Shown piece by piece: positions 15,477-23,060 of a stretch of 23,184 bases of DNA. How positions within the stretch are numbered: position 1 is the first letter of the stretch; each line of letters opens with the position of its first letter. The DNA is from Anaerolineae bacterium. GTDB lineage: Bacteria > Chloroflexota > Anaerolineae > J102. The position numbers and the translations under genes are program-made. The stretch is taken from positions 1-23,184 of the forward strand of contig JALWDV010000727.1 in NCBI GenBank assembly GCA_027036755.1, read 5' to 3'. The notes beneath the pieces were generated by a model. The model was given only the letters and a program-made list of their open reading frames with translations. It did not search any database and was not told the origin of the DNA.

Positions 15477-17165
15477 GTGCAACGAATTGGTTGGTTTTTT
15501 CTTCTGCTCCTGCTGGCGGGCTGCGCCTTTGTTCCGCCCGATCTGCCCGCGTCCACGCCCGTCATCCCTGTCTTCACTCCCGCACCGCCGCCCGCTCTGC
15601 CCACGCCCGCGCCCGCTTCGCAGGCGGACGCCGCAGTTGTGCTGGGTATCGAGCCCGGAACTCCGGTTGATGACCAGGTTCTCTACGCCCGGGCCGATGG
15701 CTCGGTCATTCTTCACGATCTTGCCAGCGGCAGCGAGCGGAAGCTGCTGGGAGCGGGGCGCTACGTGCTGGATCCAAAGGCCGGGGAGGGCTATTTTCTG
15801 ACGCCGCTCCTTTATCCTCCGGCCATCTCGCCCGATGGTCGATGGTTGTTGCTCCCCACACAAACCGGGGGCTCATGGCTGGCGGCAATGGACGGCAGTG
15901 AACAGCGCCAGATCGACGAGCATCCCCTGGCCGCGACCTGGGCGCCCGACAGCCTCCGCATCGCTTACACCAATTTTGCCAATCAGCCTCAGCCACCAAA
16001 TCCTGACGCCATTTTCGTGCGAAACGTGGTGGAAAACGATATGCCGCGTATCCTGGCCGAGCTGCCTTCCCGAGCGATGTACGCGTTCTGGTCGCCTGGC
16101 TGTGCAGATGGCTACGCATCCGGCTCCAGTTGCGGCCGTCATATCGTCTCCATCACCTGCTCCGGCTCCGACGCTCCCATCTGCACTGTGTGGCTGGCGG
16201 ATGTGAATTCGGGCGAGGCGCAACCGATCTGCCGGTTTACTGCCCGATCGTCGGAATCCACCCCGCAGGGTTTTGCCTGGGCCACCGATGGCTTCCTGTT
16301 CTGGACGTTGGAAGGACGACGGGCGTGCACCATCCTGGGGGATGTCATGCCCCTGAGCAGGGCGTTCGATCTGCACTGGAATGTCCCTTCTCTCGATGGC
16401 GAGCTTTGGGTGAACTACGATCCGCGCGCCGGCAGGGAAAGTGTCTTGACCCTGCTCAATGCCGAAACGGGAGCGGGCGTGTTTTTCAACGACTTTAGCT
16501 CAATGCCCCGGCCTCATTGGACGGCTGACAGCAGGCATCTGGTCGTTGTTTCGGGAGATGCGCCAAAGCATGATGTGGTCTTGCTAGATGTGGCCAGCGG
16601 CGAGCTGACGCCCATCGCCCGCGATGTGACGTTTTTGGGCGTGTTCTCTCAACTGCGACAGCGAGGCGTCCTGCCAGCAAATATGTCCGGCGCTCATCGC
16701 GGGCTGCCCGAAGCTGGCCCGGCAACGGACTGGCCCCGGTATCATCTGCCCGACCTGGGCCTGACGGTGCAAGCGCCAGCGAGATGGCGAGTGCAGCAGG
16801 TGGGGCGAGGGCGCTATGTCATCGCCAATTTCGCTTTCGACCAGGCAGTGGGCGTCATTCCGCTGCTGTCGGATAATTTTGAAGTGGTCATCAGCCGCAC
16901 GTACGGGCGCGGCGCACCCATCACCGATGCAGATAACTGGCTGCACATCCAGAAGGAGACGCAATCCTGGGGCCGAGTCGTCGAAGAAGTGACGTTGGCG
17001 GGACAGCCCGCCGTTCACGTGATCGATGCAGCATATCCTCTCAGCGAAGGTTATCGCACCTTTCATGGGAATTACGAGATCATCATCGAACGCGCCCCGC
17101 TGAATCCCGCCTACGACGCCATCTTCCGGCAGATTTTGAACTCGATTCAATGGGATGTAAACTAG
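15477..17165 (+). CDS. Lipoprotein with TolB/WD40-like beta-propeller repeats
   Basis: GTG at 15477 has GGAGG 6 nt upstream. The signal peptide ends in lipobox LAGC (C16), followed by a Pro/Ala/Thr-rich linker, so it should be lipid-anchored outside the cell. The middle (about residues 65-410) contains PD40/TolB-type propeller strands such as AISPDGRWLLL, WAPDSLRIAYT and WTADSRHLVVV. A separate C-terminal domain of about 140 residues begins DWPRYHLPDLGLTVQAPARW and resembles domains that follow propellers in secreted proteins. Total length is 562 residues. It follows the sigma/anti-sigma pair after 205 bp with no clear terminator, so co-regulation is possible but not shown. Its ligand is unknown. 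The last bases overlap an alternative start of the next gene. Confidence 0.82.
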   Translation: MQRIGWFFLLLLLAGCAFVPPDLPASTPVIPVFTPAPPPALPTPAPASQADAAVVLGIEPGTPVDDQVLYARADGSVILHDLASGSERKLLGAGRYVLDPKAGEGYFLTPLLYPPAISPDGRWLLLPTQTGGSWLAAMDGSEQRQIDEHPLAATWAPDSLRIAYTNFANQPQPPNPDAIFVRNVVENDMPRILAELPSRAMYAFWSPGCADGYASGSSCGRHIVSITCSGSDAPICTVWLADVNSGEAQPICRFTARSSESTPQGFAWATDGFLFWTLEGRRACTILGDVMPLSRAFDLHWNVPSLDGELWVNYDPRAGRESVLTLLNAETGAGVFFNDFSSMPRPHWTADSRHLVVVSGDAPKHDVVLLDVASGELTPIARDVTFLGVFSQLRQRGVLPANMSGAHRGLPEAGPATDWPRYHLPDLGLTVQAPARWRVQQVGRGRYVIANFAFDQAVGVIPLLSDNFEVVISRTYGRGAPITDADNWLHIQKETQSWGRVVEEVTLAGQPAVHVIDAAYPLSEGYRTFHGNYEIIIERAPLNPAYDAIFRQILNSIQWDVN

Positions 17166-17170
17166 GGGCT

Positions 17171-18181
17171 ATGAACCCAGCCATCCTTGCCGACCGCTTC
17201 AAGACGCTTTATTATGACCCCGAGCAGGACGCGGTGATCCTGCTGAATCGGGCCAAATATCCGCATGAGACGGAGTATGTGACCTGCCGCTCGGTGGAGG
17301 AGGTGGCCCGAGCCATCGAGACGATGATTGTGCAGGGCGGGCCGCCGCTGGCCTACGCCGCGGGCCTGGGCCTGGCGTTGGCAAAGCCCGCTAAAGCGGC
17401 CTATGAAGCCGCTTCAAAGCGGCTGCTGGCCACCCGCCCCACTGCGGACGATCTGCATCACATCATTCCGGCGGCGCTGGCGCGGGCGCTGGCCGCGCTG
17501 GAGGCGGGCGATGACCCCAAACGGGCGGTGCTTGACTACGTCAACGGCGAGATCGAGCGGGGCAATCGGGTGAGCAGGCTGTGCGGGGAGCACGCGGCCG
17601 GGCTGTTGCAGGATGGCGATCGGGTGCTGACGCACTGCATTGCGGGCGCGGCCCTGTGCTGGATGTTGTGGACGGCCAGGCGGCAGGGCAAGACCATCCA
17701 TCTCATCGCCACCGAGACGCGGCCCTATCTGCAAGGGGCCCGGCTCACCGCCCAGTGCGCCAAAGAGCTGGGGGTGGACGTCACCGTCATCACCGATGGC
17801 ATGCCCGCGCATCTGATGAGCCAGGGGATGATCGATAAATTCATCTGCGCGGCGGATCGCATCACGCTGGACGGGCACATCACCAACAAGGTGGGCACCT
17901 TTCAGATCGCCATCGCCGCGCATTATCACGGCATCCCTTTTTATGTGCTGGGCTACGACGGGCCCGATCCGGCCACCGAGAGCGCGGATGGCATCGAGAT
18001 CGAGTGGCGGGACGGGGCGGAGGTGCTGCATTGTGCGGGGCGGCGCACCGCGGTGGAGGGCGCGAAGGCGCTTTATCCGGCTTTCGACATCACCCCGCCG
18101 CATCTCATCTCGGGCATCGTCACCGACCGGGGGATTTTCCCGCCCACCCTCATCCGGCGCTATTGGGATGAATCGCTCTAA
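17171..18181 (+). CDS. MtnA-like sugar-1-phosphate isomerase (eIF2B/MtnA superfamily)
   Basis: The product has 336 residues from ATG 17171; an ATG at 17150 overlapping the previous gene would add 7. The two catalytic residues of S-methyl-5-thioribose-1-phosphate isomerase are present: cysteine in THCIAGA (C156) and aspartate in CAADR (D229). Supporting motifs are ETRPYLQGARLTA, ITLDGHITNKVGT, HGIPFYV and PAFDITPP. The enzyme class converts an aldose-1-phosphate to the ketose in methionine salvage and related shunts. The usual phosphate-loop motif RGAPAIG is replaced by QGGPPLAYAAG, so the substrate may differ (5-deoxyribose-1-phosphate or another pentose-1-phosphate). The Shine-Dalgarno is weak. 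The stop codon lies at the edge of a repeat module shared with 20086. No other methionine-salvage gene is in the window. Confidence 0.84.
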   Translation: MNPAILADRFKTLYYDPEQDAVILLNRAKYPHETEYVTCRSVEEVARAIETMIVQGGPPLAYAAGLGLALAKPAKAAYEAASKRLLATRPTADDLHHIIPAALARALAALEAGDDPKRAVLDYVNGEIERGNRVSRLCGEHAAGLLQDGDRVLTHCIAGAALCWMLWTARRQGKTIHLIATETRPYLQGARLTAQCAKELGVDVTVITDGMPAHLMSQGMIDKFICAADRITLDGHITNKVGTFQIAIAAHYHGIPFYVLGYDGPDPATESADGIEIEWRDGAEVLHCAGRRTAVEGAKALYPAFDITPPHLISGIVTDRGIFPPTLIRRYWDESL

Positions 18182-18364
18182 CCCGGACAAACCGGAACCC
18201 AAAAGCTGATCTCACGCAAGACCTTTTGATTCGACGCGGATGACGCTGATTGTGCGGATATTCGCGGATTTTTTTTGATTTCATCCGGGACCATCCGCCA
18301 GATTCGCAAACAGAATGCAGATGACGCAGAAAAAGCTGATCTACGCAGATAAAAACAGATAAAA
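18178..18364. repeat. Shared repeat module and degenerate repeat-rich intergenic DNA
   Basis: CTAACCCGGACAAACCGGAA followed by CCCAAAAGCTGATCTCACGCAA (18178-18219) recurs almost identically at 20087-20130. Here it continues into degenerate repeats of the type GACGCGGATGACGCTGATT and GATGACGCAGAAAAAGCTGA (about 18232-18355), typical intergenic palindromic debris. The module begins at the stop codon of the MtnA-like gene. No coding frame was seen. Confidence 0.6.
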
Positions 18365-18404
18365 TGGCATGGTTCAGATCGTCCTTCCTTCAGCTTTACA
18401 ATTT
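18365..18404 (+). repeat. 40-bp direct repeat, copy A
   Basis: The unit begins TGGCATGGTTCAGATCGTCC and ends AGCTTTACAATTT. It is identical to 18584-18623 at 39 of 40 positions. The two copies bracket exactly the inverted compound hairpin block at 18405-18583. Confidence 0.88.
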
Positions 18405-18583
18405 GGGTGCGCCCTTTTTCGGTTGAAGCGTTTGCCACGTCCGCCCGGCGATGAAGTCGCCGGGCTACAAAACAGCGCCGGATAAATCCGGCTAGCCCCG
18501 CAGGGGCGCTGTTTCTAGCCGGGGGACTTCATCCCCCGGCGCTGGCCGCGGGCGCGAAGCGCCCCGTTAATGAATGGATTATT
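18405..18583 (-). repeat. Compound hairpin repeat block, copy 2 (inverted)
   Basis: This is the reverse complement of the block at 8506-8689, with all hairpin modules in the same relative order (tail TTTTTCGGTTGAAGCG first, CGCGAAGCGCCCCGTTAATG last). It ends in GGATTATT (18576-18583), the uninterrupted form of the site duplicated by MITE copy 3. It is flanked by the 40-bp direct repeats. Confidence 0.88.
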
Positions 18584-18768
18584 TGGCATGGTTCAGATCG
18601 TCCTTCCATCAGCTTTACAATTTCATGTGGTCAACGCCTGGCAAAGCACGTCAAACGTAAAGCGTCAAAGGTCAAAACGTGGCGAAAAAGGCTCTTCCTG
18701 ACGTTTGACGTATGACGTTTGACGGAGAAATTGTAAAGATGGTTTTGAATGAGAATGAACCATGCCCT
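18584..18768. repeat. 185-bp inverted-repeat element (includes 40-bp repeat copy B)
   Basis: The left edge TGGCATGGTTC and right edge GAACCATGCC are inverted. The inner arms CTTTACAATTTC (18613-18624) and GAAATTGTAAAG (18727-18738) are perfectly complementary over 12 bp. Between them CGTCAAACGT-type repeats form a further palindrome (18649-18681 against 18701-18724). No flanking target duplication was found. The left 40 bp equal the direct repeat at 18365-18404. Confidence 0.7.
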
Positions 18769-18798
18769 TTTCCCTCGATTTCGACGCGTTAAGCGCCA

Positions 18799-19791
18799 CT
18801 ACTCCCCTTCCGTCACGCCCAGGCCCGGCCCGTCGGGCAGAACCAGCCGGGCGCGGTCGTAGCGCACGCCGCGGAAGGGATCGTTGGCGATGAGCAGCGG
18901 CCCGTCCAGATCGGCGTAGTCGCACAGGGGCGCGAGATGAGCGGCCGCGGTCACGGCCACCGCGGTCTCGACCATACACCCGATCATCACCTGCATTCCC
19001 AGGGCCCGGGCCAGTGCGATCATCTCCAGGGCCGGACGGACGCCGCCGCTCTTGGCCAGCTTGATAACCACGCCATCCACCGCGCCGGCGTGGGCCAGGA
19101 TGTCGCCCGGGGTCTTGATGGCCTCATCCGCAAAGATGGGAACGCCGAAATCCTGCTTGCGCAGCCAGCGCAGACCCTCGATGTCGCCCGCAGGCAGGGG
19201 CTGCTCCACGATCTGCAGGTCGCATCGGGCCAGACGGGGGATGATGGCCGCTGCTTGCTCTCGAGTCCAGCCGCCGTTGGCGTCCACCTGCAGGCGGGCG
19301 TCCGTGGCTCGGCGAATGGCCCGCACCATGGCCTCATCGTTTTCGCCTCCCACCTTGATCTTGATGATGGGCATGCCCGAGGCCGCGGCTCGCTCCGCCA
19401 TCGCCTGCGGTTCATCCATCGCAATGGTGAAAGAGGTGGACGGGGCGTGGTCGGGATTCAGGCCCAGCAGACGGTAGAGGGGCTGGCCCAGACGCTTGCC
19501 CCACAGGTCGTGCAGGGCCATATCCACCGCGGCCCGGCCCGCGCGCGAGCCTTCTTGCGGCAACTGCGCCAGCAAATCCACCAGATGCAGGGGATCGCCC
19601 GCCAGCCGCACGGTTTGCAGCCAGGCGATGATGCGCTCGGGCGTTTCGCCGTGATAGGCCACGCCCGCTGCCTCCCCCAGGCCTTCCTCCACTCGCACGA
19701 TGACGTTGTGCCGCCGGGGGCTGGCTCCGTGGGCGATGCGAAAGACGTTCTTCAGTTGCAGGGTAATGGGTTTCCAGGTGAGTGTGAGCAT
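18799..19791 (-). CDS. Dipeptide epimerase (L-Ala-D/L-Glu epimerase type, enolase superfamily)
   Basis: The 330-residue product has the full muconate-lactonising/enolase-superfamily catalytic set. These are KIKVG with acid/base lysine K146, metal ligands in DANGGW (D170), EQPL (E196) and ADE (D222), and the opposite-face lysine in IKLAKSGG (K244). The C-terminal GCMVET and DGPLLIANDPF are characteristic of dipeptide epimerases, which act in the cytoplasm on muropeptide-derived dipeptides. Exact dipeptide specificity cannot be read from sequence. No strong Shine-Dalgarno precedes ATG 19791. TATGCTAC, a possible -10 element, lies about 10 nt upstream on the coding strand, so the mRNA may be nearly leaderless; this is tentative. 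Confidence 0.92.
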   Translation of the reverse strand: MLTLTWKPITLQLKNVFRIAHGASPRRHNVIVRVEEGLGEAAGVAYHGETPERIIAWLQTVRLAGDPLHLVDLLAQLPQEGSRAGRAAVDMALHDLWGKRLGQPLYRLLGLNPDHAPSTSFTIAMDEPQAMAERAAASGMPIIKIKVGGENDEAMVRAIRRATDARLQVDANGGWTREQAAAIIPRLARCDLQIVEQPLPAGDIEGLRWLRKQDFGVPIFADEAIKTPGDILAHAGAVDGVVIKLAKSGGVRPALEMIALARALGMQVMIGCMVETAVAVTAAAHLAPLCDYADLDGPLLIANDPFRGVRYDRARLVLPDGPGLGVTEGE

Positions 19792-19812
19792 GACCCGAGT
19801 GTAGCATAGACA

Positions 19813-20037
19813 GCGCCGGGGGATGAAGTCCCCCGGCTAGAAACAGCGCCCCTGCGGGGCTAGTTCAAGGTGCGACGCACTTATCACAAGACATGGCCCC
19901 CTCCTCATGTTCTGAAGTTGCCAGGCGGCGCCTTGGGCCAACGCCTGTTTCAAGTGCGTCGCACCTGTAACTCGGCGACTTCATCGTCGGGCGGACGTGG
20001 CAAACGCTTCCAACCGAAAAAGGACGCACCCATTTGG
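19813..20037 (+). repeat. Compound hairpin repeat block, copy 3, with exchanged central module
   Basis: The left part (GCCGGGGGATGAAGTCCCCC through CCTGCGGGGCTAG) and the right part (CGGCGACTTCATCGTCGGGC through CCGAAAAAGGACGCACCC) match copies 1 and 2. The central module CCGGATTTATCCGGCGCTGT present in the others is replaced by the 99-bp GGTGCGACGCACTT palindrome. The first hairpin (GGGGCGC/GCGCCC) is also absent. Confidence 0.82.
19868..19966. repeat. GGTGCGACGCACTT inverted-repeat element, second copy (99 bp)
   Basis: AGGTGCGACGCACTT (19868-19882) and AAGTGCGTCGCACCT (19952-19966) form a perfect 15-bp terminal inverted repeat around a 69-bp unrelated core. The same arm sequence forms the 53-bp palindrome at 1831-1883. 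No flanking direct repeat was seen; it substitutes for the central part of the hairpin block rather than simply interrupting it. Confidence 0.8.
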
Positions 20038-20085
20038 AATTGCTGCTTCCCGCCCTCCGTCCCCGGGCGGGTTGTGCTAAAATGC

Positions 20086-20200
20086 TCCTAACCCGGACAA
20101 GCCGGAACCCAAAAAGCTGATCTCACGCAAAGTCGCCAAGACACCAAGTTTTTTCTTTGCCTCTTTTTTCCTTTGCGGCTCTGCGTCTTTGCGTGAGACA
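20086..20200. repeat. Shared module plus CTCACGCAAAG hairpin upstream of rqcH
   Basis: The module CTAACCCGGACAAGCCGGAA (from 20087) matches 18178. It leads into a long hairpin whose arms TCTCACGCAAAG (20121-20132) and CTTTGCGTGAGA (20187-20198) are perfectly complementary over 12 bp. At 18178 only the left part of this structure survives. It ends about 40 bp before the RqcH start, so it may lie in that gene's leader. Confidence 0.75.
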
Positions 20201-20241
20201 TTTTCTTGCCCAGTGGGCTAGGATTCCATTGATAAGGCACT

Positions 20242-21945
20242 ATGGATGCAATCACCCTGGCCGCGGTGCGCCGCGAGCTGGATGAAACCCTGACCAACGG
20301 TCGGGTGCAGGCTGTCGTGCAGCCCGACGAGCAGAGCCTGGCCCTGGAGGTCTTTCGGGATGGCCGGCGGCGTTGGCTGCTGCTGGATGTCGCGGCCCGC
20401 TCTGCGCGGGTGCACCTGCTGGGTGAACGGGCCCGCCGCGGGGTCGAGGGGGATACGCCCTTCCTGCTGCTGGCCCGCAAGCGTCTGCGCGGCGCCCGAT
20501 TGACTCAGGTCATTCAGCCGGGATGGGAACGGCTGCTTTACCTGGCTTTCGAGCATCCCGAGCAGGGGCGGAGCGTGCTGGCGGCCGAGATCATGGGACG
20601 CTGGAGCAATCTGGTGTTGAACGACGGCCAGGGCGATGTGCTGGCGTCGTTGCGGCATTTCGAACGCAGCGAACGCTCCCGCCGCATCGTGCGGCCCGGG
20701 CGAACATACAAGCCTCCGCCGCCCCAGGCCCGCAAGCTGCCCATGGAACTTGTGCGGGAGGAGGATGTGGCCCGGCTGCTGCATCAGACGCCCGCGGGCA
20801 AGCCCCTGTGGCGGGCGCTGGTGGCCGCGCTGGCCGGACTCAGTCCGCTGGCGGCCCGCGAGATCACGTTTCGGGCCACGGGCGACGCGCTGGCCGATGT
20901 GTCGCATCCCAATCTCGGCCCCGCGGGCCTGATGGGCGTGCTGGATTGGTTCCGCACGCTGCCCCGGCAGGGGGGCTGGGCTCCCACCGTGGCCCTGGAC
21001 GAGAACGAGCAGCCCGTCGCCTTCGCCCCCTACGAGTTGACGCATCTGGGAAATCTGACGCCTTATCGCAGCATCAGCGCCGCGGCCCGGGCGTTTTACG
21101 CGGCGGCGCTGGGCGCAGACAGCTACGCGGGGCGGCGCAAGCAGGTGCTGGCGTTGGTGGCCCAGGCCCGCAAGAAGCTGTTGGGGCGTCGGGCCAGCCT
21201 GGGCGAGCAGGCCGCGGGCGAGGATGATGTGGCCCGGCTGCGCGCGTATGGCGAATGGATTCTGGCCTATGCCTGGAAGATCAAGCCGGGGGATGTGGAA
21301 TTGCTGGCCGACACGGGCGAGGAGACTCTGCGCATCCCCCTGGACCCAACCCTGAGCCCCAGCGAGAACGCGCAGGCGTATTTCGCCCGCTATCACAAGA
21401 AAAAACGGGCGGCGGAGAAAATCCCGGCGCTGCTGGCCGAGGTGGATCGAGACCTGGCCTGGCTGGAGCAGATCGAGAGCGATGTGCGTCTGGCCGACAA
21501 CACGCCGCAGATCGAGGAGCTGCGGGAGGCGCTGCTGGCCTCGGGCCTGATTTCGGAGCCCCGGAGCAAGCGCCCGCGACCGCCCCACTCCCAGCCCATT
21601 CGCATCACCACGCCCGAGGGATTCGAGGTCATCATCGGGCGCAACGCGCTGCAAAACGAGCGCGTCACCTGGAAGATGGCGCAACCGGACGACATCTGGC
21701 TGCACGCGCAGGATGTCCCCGGCTCTCACGTCATCATCCGCACCGGCGGGCGTGAAGTCCCCGATGAGGTCATCGTGCAGGCCGCGAGCTGGGCCGCGTG
21801 GCATTCGCAGGCCCGAAACAACACCAAAGCGCGGGTCATCGTCACCCGCAAGCGCCATTTGCGCAAGATCAAGGGCGGGCGTCCGGGCCAGGTGCGGGTG
21901 TTGCAGCACCGCTCGATCACCGTGCGGCCGGAAAGGCCCCTCTGA
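20242..21945 (+). CDS. rqcH: RqcH/Rqc2 (NFACT) ribosome-associated quality-control protein
   Basis: The 567-residue product has an NFACT-N domain (FbpA-like) with EIMGRWSNLVLND near residue 115, a helical middle with a basic coiled-coil stretch (YHKKKRAAEK...), and a C-terminal NFACT-R domain with DIWLHAQDVPGSHVIIR. Bacterial RqcH binds stalled 50S subunits and directs alanine tailing of the nascent chain. The catalytically important Asp-Arg pair (D97-R98 in Bacillus numbering) aligns with GWERLL here, giving E96-R97, a conservative change. It is preceded by a weak AAGG ribosome site and a palindromic repeat. Its stop lies 8 bp from the stop of the convergent gene at 21954. Confidence 0.93.
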   Translation: MDAITLAAVRRELDETLTNGRVQAVVQPDEQSLALEVFRDGRRRWLLLDVAARSARVHLLGERARRGVEGDTPFLLLARKRLRGARLTQVIQPGWERLLYLAFEHPEQGRSVLAAEIMGRWSNLVLNDGQGDVLASLRHFERSERSRRIVRPGRTYKPPPPQARKLPMELVREEDVARLLHQTPAGKPLWRALVAALAGLSPLAAREITFRATGDALADVSHPNLGPAGLMGVLDWFRTLPRQGGWAPTVALDENEQPVAFAPYELTHLGNLTPYRSISAAARAFYAAALGADSYAGRRKQVLALVAQARKKLLGRRASLGEQAAGEDDVARLRAYGEWILAYAWKIKPGDVELLADTGEETLRIPLDPTLSPSENAQAYFARYHKKKRAAEKIPALLAEVDRDLAWLEQIESDVRLADNTPQIEELREALLASGLISEPRSKRPRPPHSQPIRITTPEGFEVIIGRNALQNERVTWKMAQPDDIWLHAQDVPGSHVIIRTGGREVPDEVIVQAASWAAWHSQARNNTKARVIVTRKRHLRKIKGGRPGQVRVLQHRSITVRPERPL

Positions 21946-21953
21946 GCCGCGTT

Positions 21954-22991
21954 TTATGAGGACGTCGCCTCATCCCGCGGCGCGGCCCAGAGGATGATGG
22001 CGCCGCCAACGACGATGAGCGCGGCCAGGGCCAGCAGCTTCACCGTGGTGCTGGCCGTCATCAGGCTGATGGCCCCGAATACAGCCTCGAAGGCCACGTA
22101 GCTCAGCACGATCTGGCGGGGACGGTATCCTTTATCCAGCAGGCGAAAGTGCAGGTGATTGCGATCCCCCTGGAACAAGGGCCGGTGGTGCCGCCATCGC
22201 CACCAGATGAGCCAGGCCACGTCCATGATGGGCAGGCCCATGACCAGCAGCAAGGTGGCCACCCGGGCGCCCGCGATCAATCCCAGCGCGGCCAGGGTGA
22301 ATCCCAGAAAGTAGGAGCCGCTGGAGCCCATGAAGACTTTGGCCGGAGGCCAATTGTAGACGAGAAAGCCCAACACGCCGCCCAGCAGGGTCAGGGCGAT
22401 GAGCATCACGCTGTGTTGCCCCGTGCGATACATGTGAATGGCTAGCACCACCGTCACCACCGCGGCCGTGGATGCGGCCAACCCGTCCACGCCATCCAGA
22501 AAGTTGACGGTGTTGATGAAGCCCAGGAACCAGAAGATGGTCAGGGGCCAGATGATGTACCAGGGGAAAACGATCTGGCCCGGGTCAAAGGGATTGTTGA
22601 TGCGTTCGATGAAGATGGTGAAGGCGATGGCGACGCCCGCAGCAATCACCTGCGCCAGATACTGCGGCCCGCTTTTGAAACCGTATTTGTCATCCAGCAG
22701 GCCGAAAAGCGCCACGAAGGCCGCCCCGATCATCAGGCCCAGCCAGCGAAACGCCTCGTCGGGATCGGTGGTGGCGGGCAGCCAGGCCGATGGCAAGGCC
22801 CGCAGCAACAGATTCGCGCCGACGAATCCCCCGAAGATGGCCAGGCCGCCGATGCGGGGAATGACGCCCGCGTGCTGGCGTCGCCCGCCGGGCCTGTCCA
22901 CCACATCCCACCGACGCGCCGCCCACATGCTGACGGGGGTCAGCGTCAGGGCGAGGAGGAATGCGGTAGCCAGGGCGAGGAGGTGGATCAC
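21954..22991 (-). CDS. MraY/WecA-family undecaprenyl-phosphate glycosyl-1-phosphate transferase
   Basis: The product has 345 residues from GTG 22991 and about 10-11 predicted membrane helices. Family motifs are LLDDKYG (D100, D101), NTVNFLDGVDGLA (D166, D169) and DRNHLHFRLL (276-285; the usual form is DRxHLHHRLL). The enzyme class transfers a sugar-1-phosphate from a UDP-sugar to undecaprenyl phosphate at the membrane, starting synthesis of a wall polymer or polysaccharide. The motif usually written MGDxGS is MGSSGS here (221-226), so a conserved aspartate is serine. It is WecA/TagO-like rather than MraY because of the NFLDGVDGL form and overall length. No Shine-Dalgarno is visible; the upstream DNA contains a short tandem repeat. 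Confidence 0.9.
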   Translation of the reverse strand: MIHLLALATAFLLALTLTPVSMWAARRWDVVDRPGGRRQHAGVIPRIGGLAIFGGFVGANLLLRALPSAWLPATTDPDEAFRWLGLMIGAAFVALFGLLDDKYGFKSGPQYLAQVIAAGVAIAFTIFIERINNPFDPGQIVFPWYIIWPLTIFWFLGFINTVNFLDGVDGLAASTAAVVTVVLAIHMYRTGQHSVMLIALTLLGGVLGFLVYNWPPAKVFMGSSGSYFLGFTLAALGLIAGARVATLLLVMGLPIMDVAWLIWWRWRHHRPLFQGDRNHLHFRLLDKGYRPRQIVLSYVAFEAVFGAISLMTASTTVKLLALAALIVVGGAIILWAAPRDEATSS

Positions 22992-23023
22992 GATGATCGC
23001 GGAATGCGGACGATGGGGAGCGG

Positions 23024-23060
23024 TATTCAGTATTCAGTGTTCAGTATTCAGTGTTCAGTG
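23024..23060. repeat. Short tandem repeat (TATTCAG/TGTTCAG units)
   Basis: Five consecutive units of TATTCAG or TGTTCAG lie upstream of the minus-strand WecA-like gene. They could vary in copy number by slippage. The remaining 124 bp to the window end hold no gene that I can support. Confidence 0.8.

Noticed and set aside
19967..19980. GTAACTCGG as a fifth MITE end
   Set aside because: It lacks the GCTAAGGT continuation, has no partner end and no flanking duplication; it aligns with GTAGCCCGG of the hairpin block instead.
20218..21909. Long minus-strand ORF (563 codons) opposite rqcH
   Set aside because: The plus strand has all NFACT motifs; the minus frame has no start signal, low-complexity composition and no family features.
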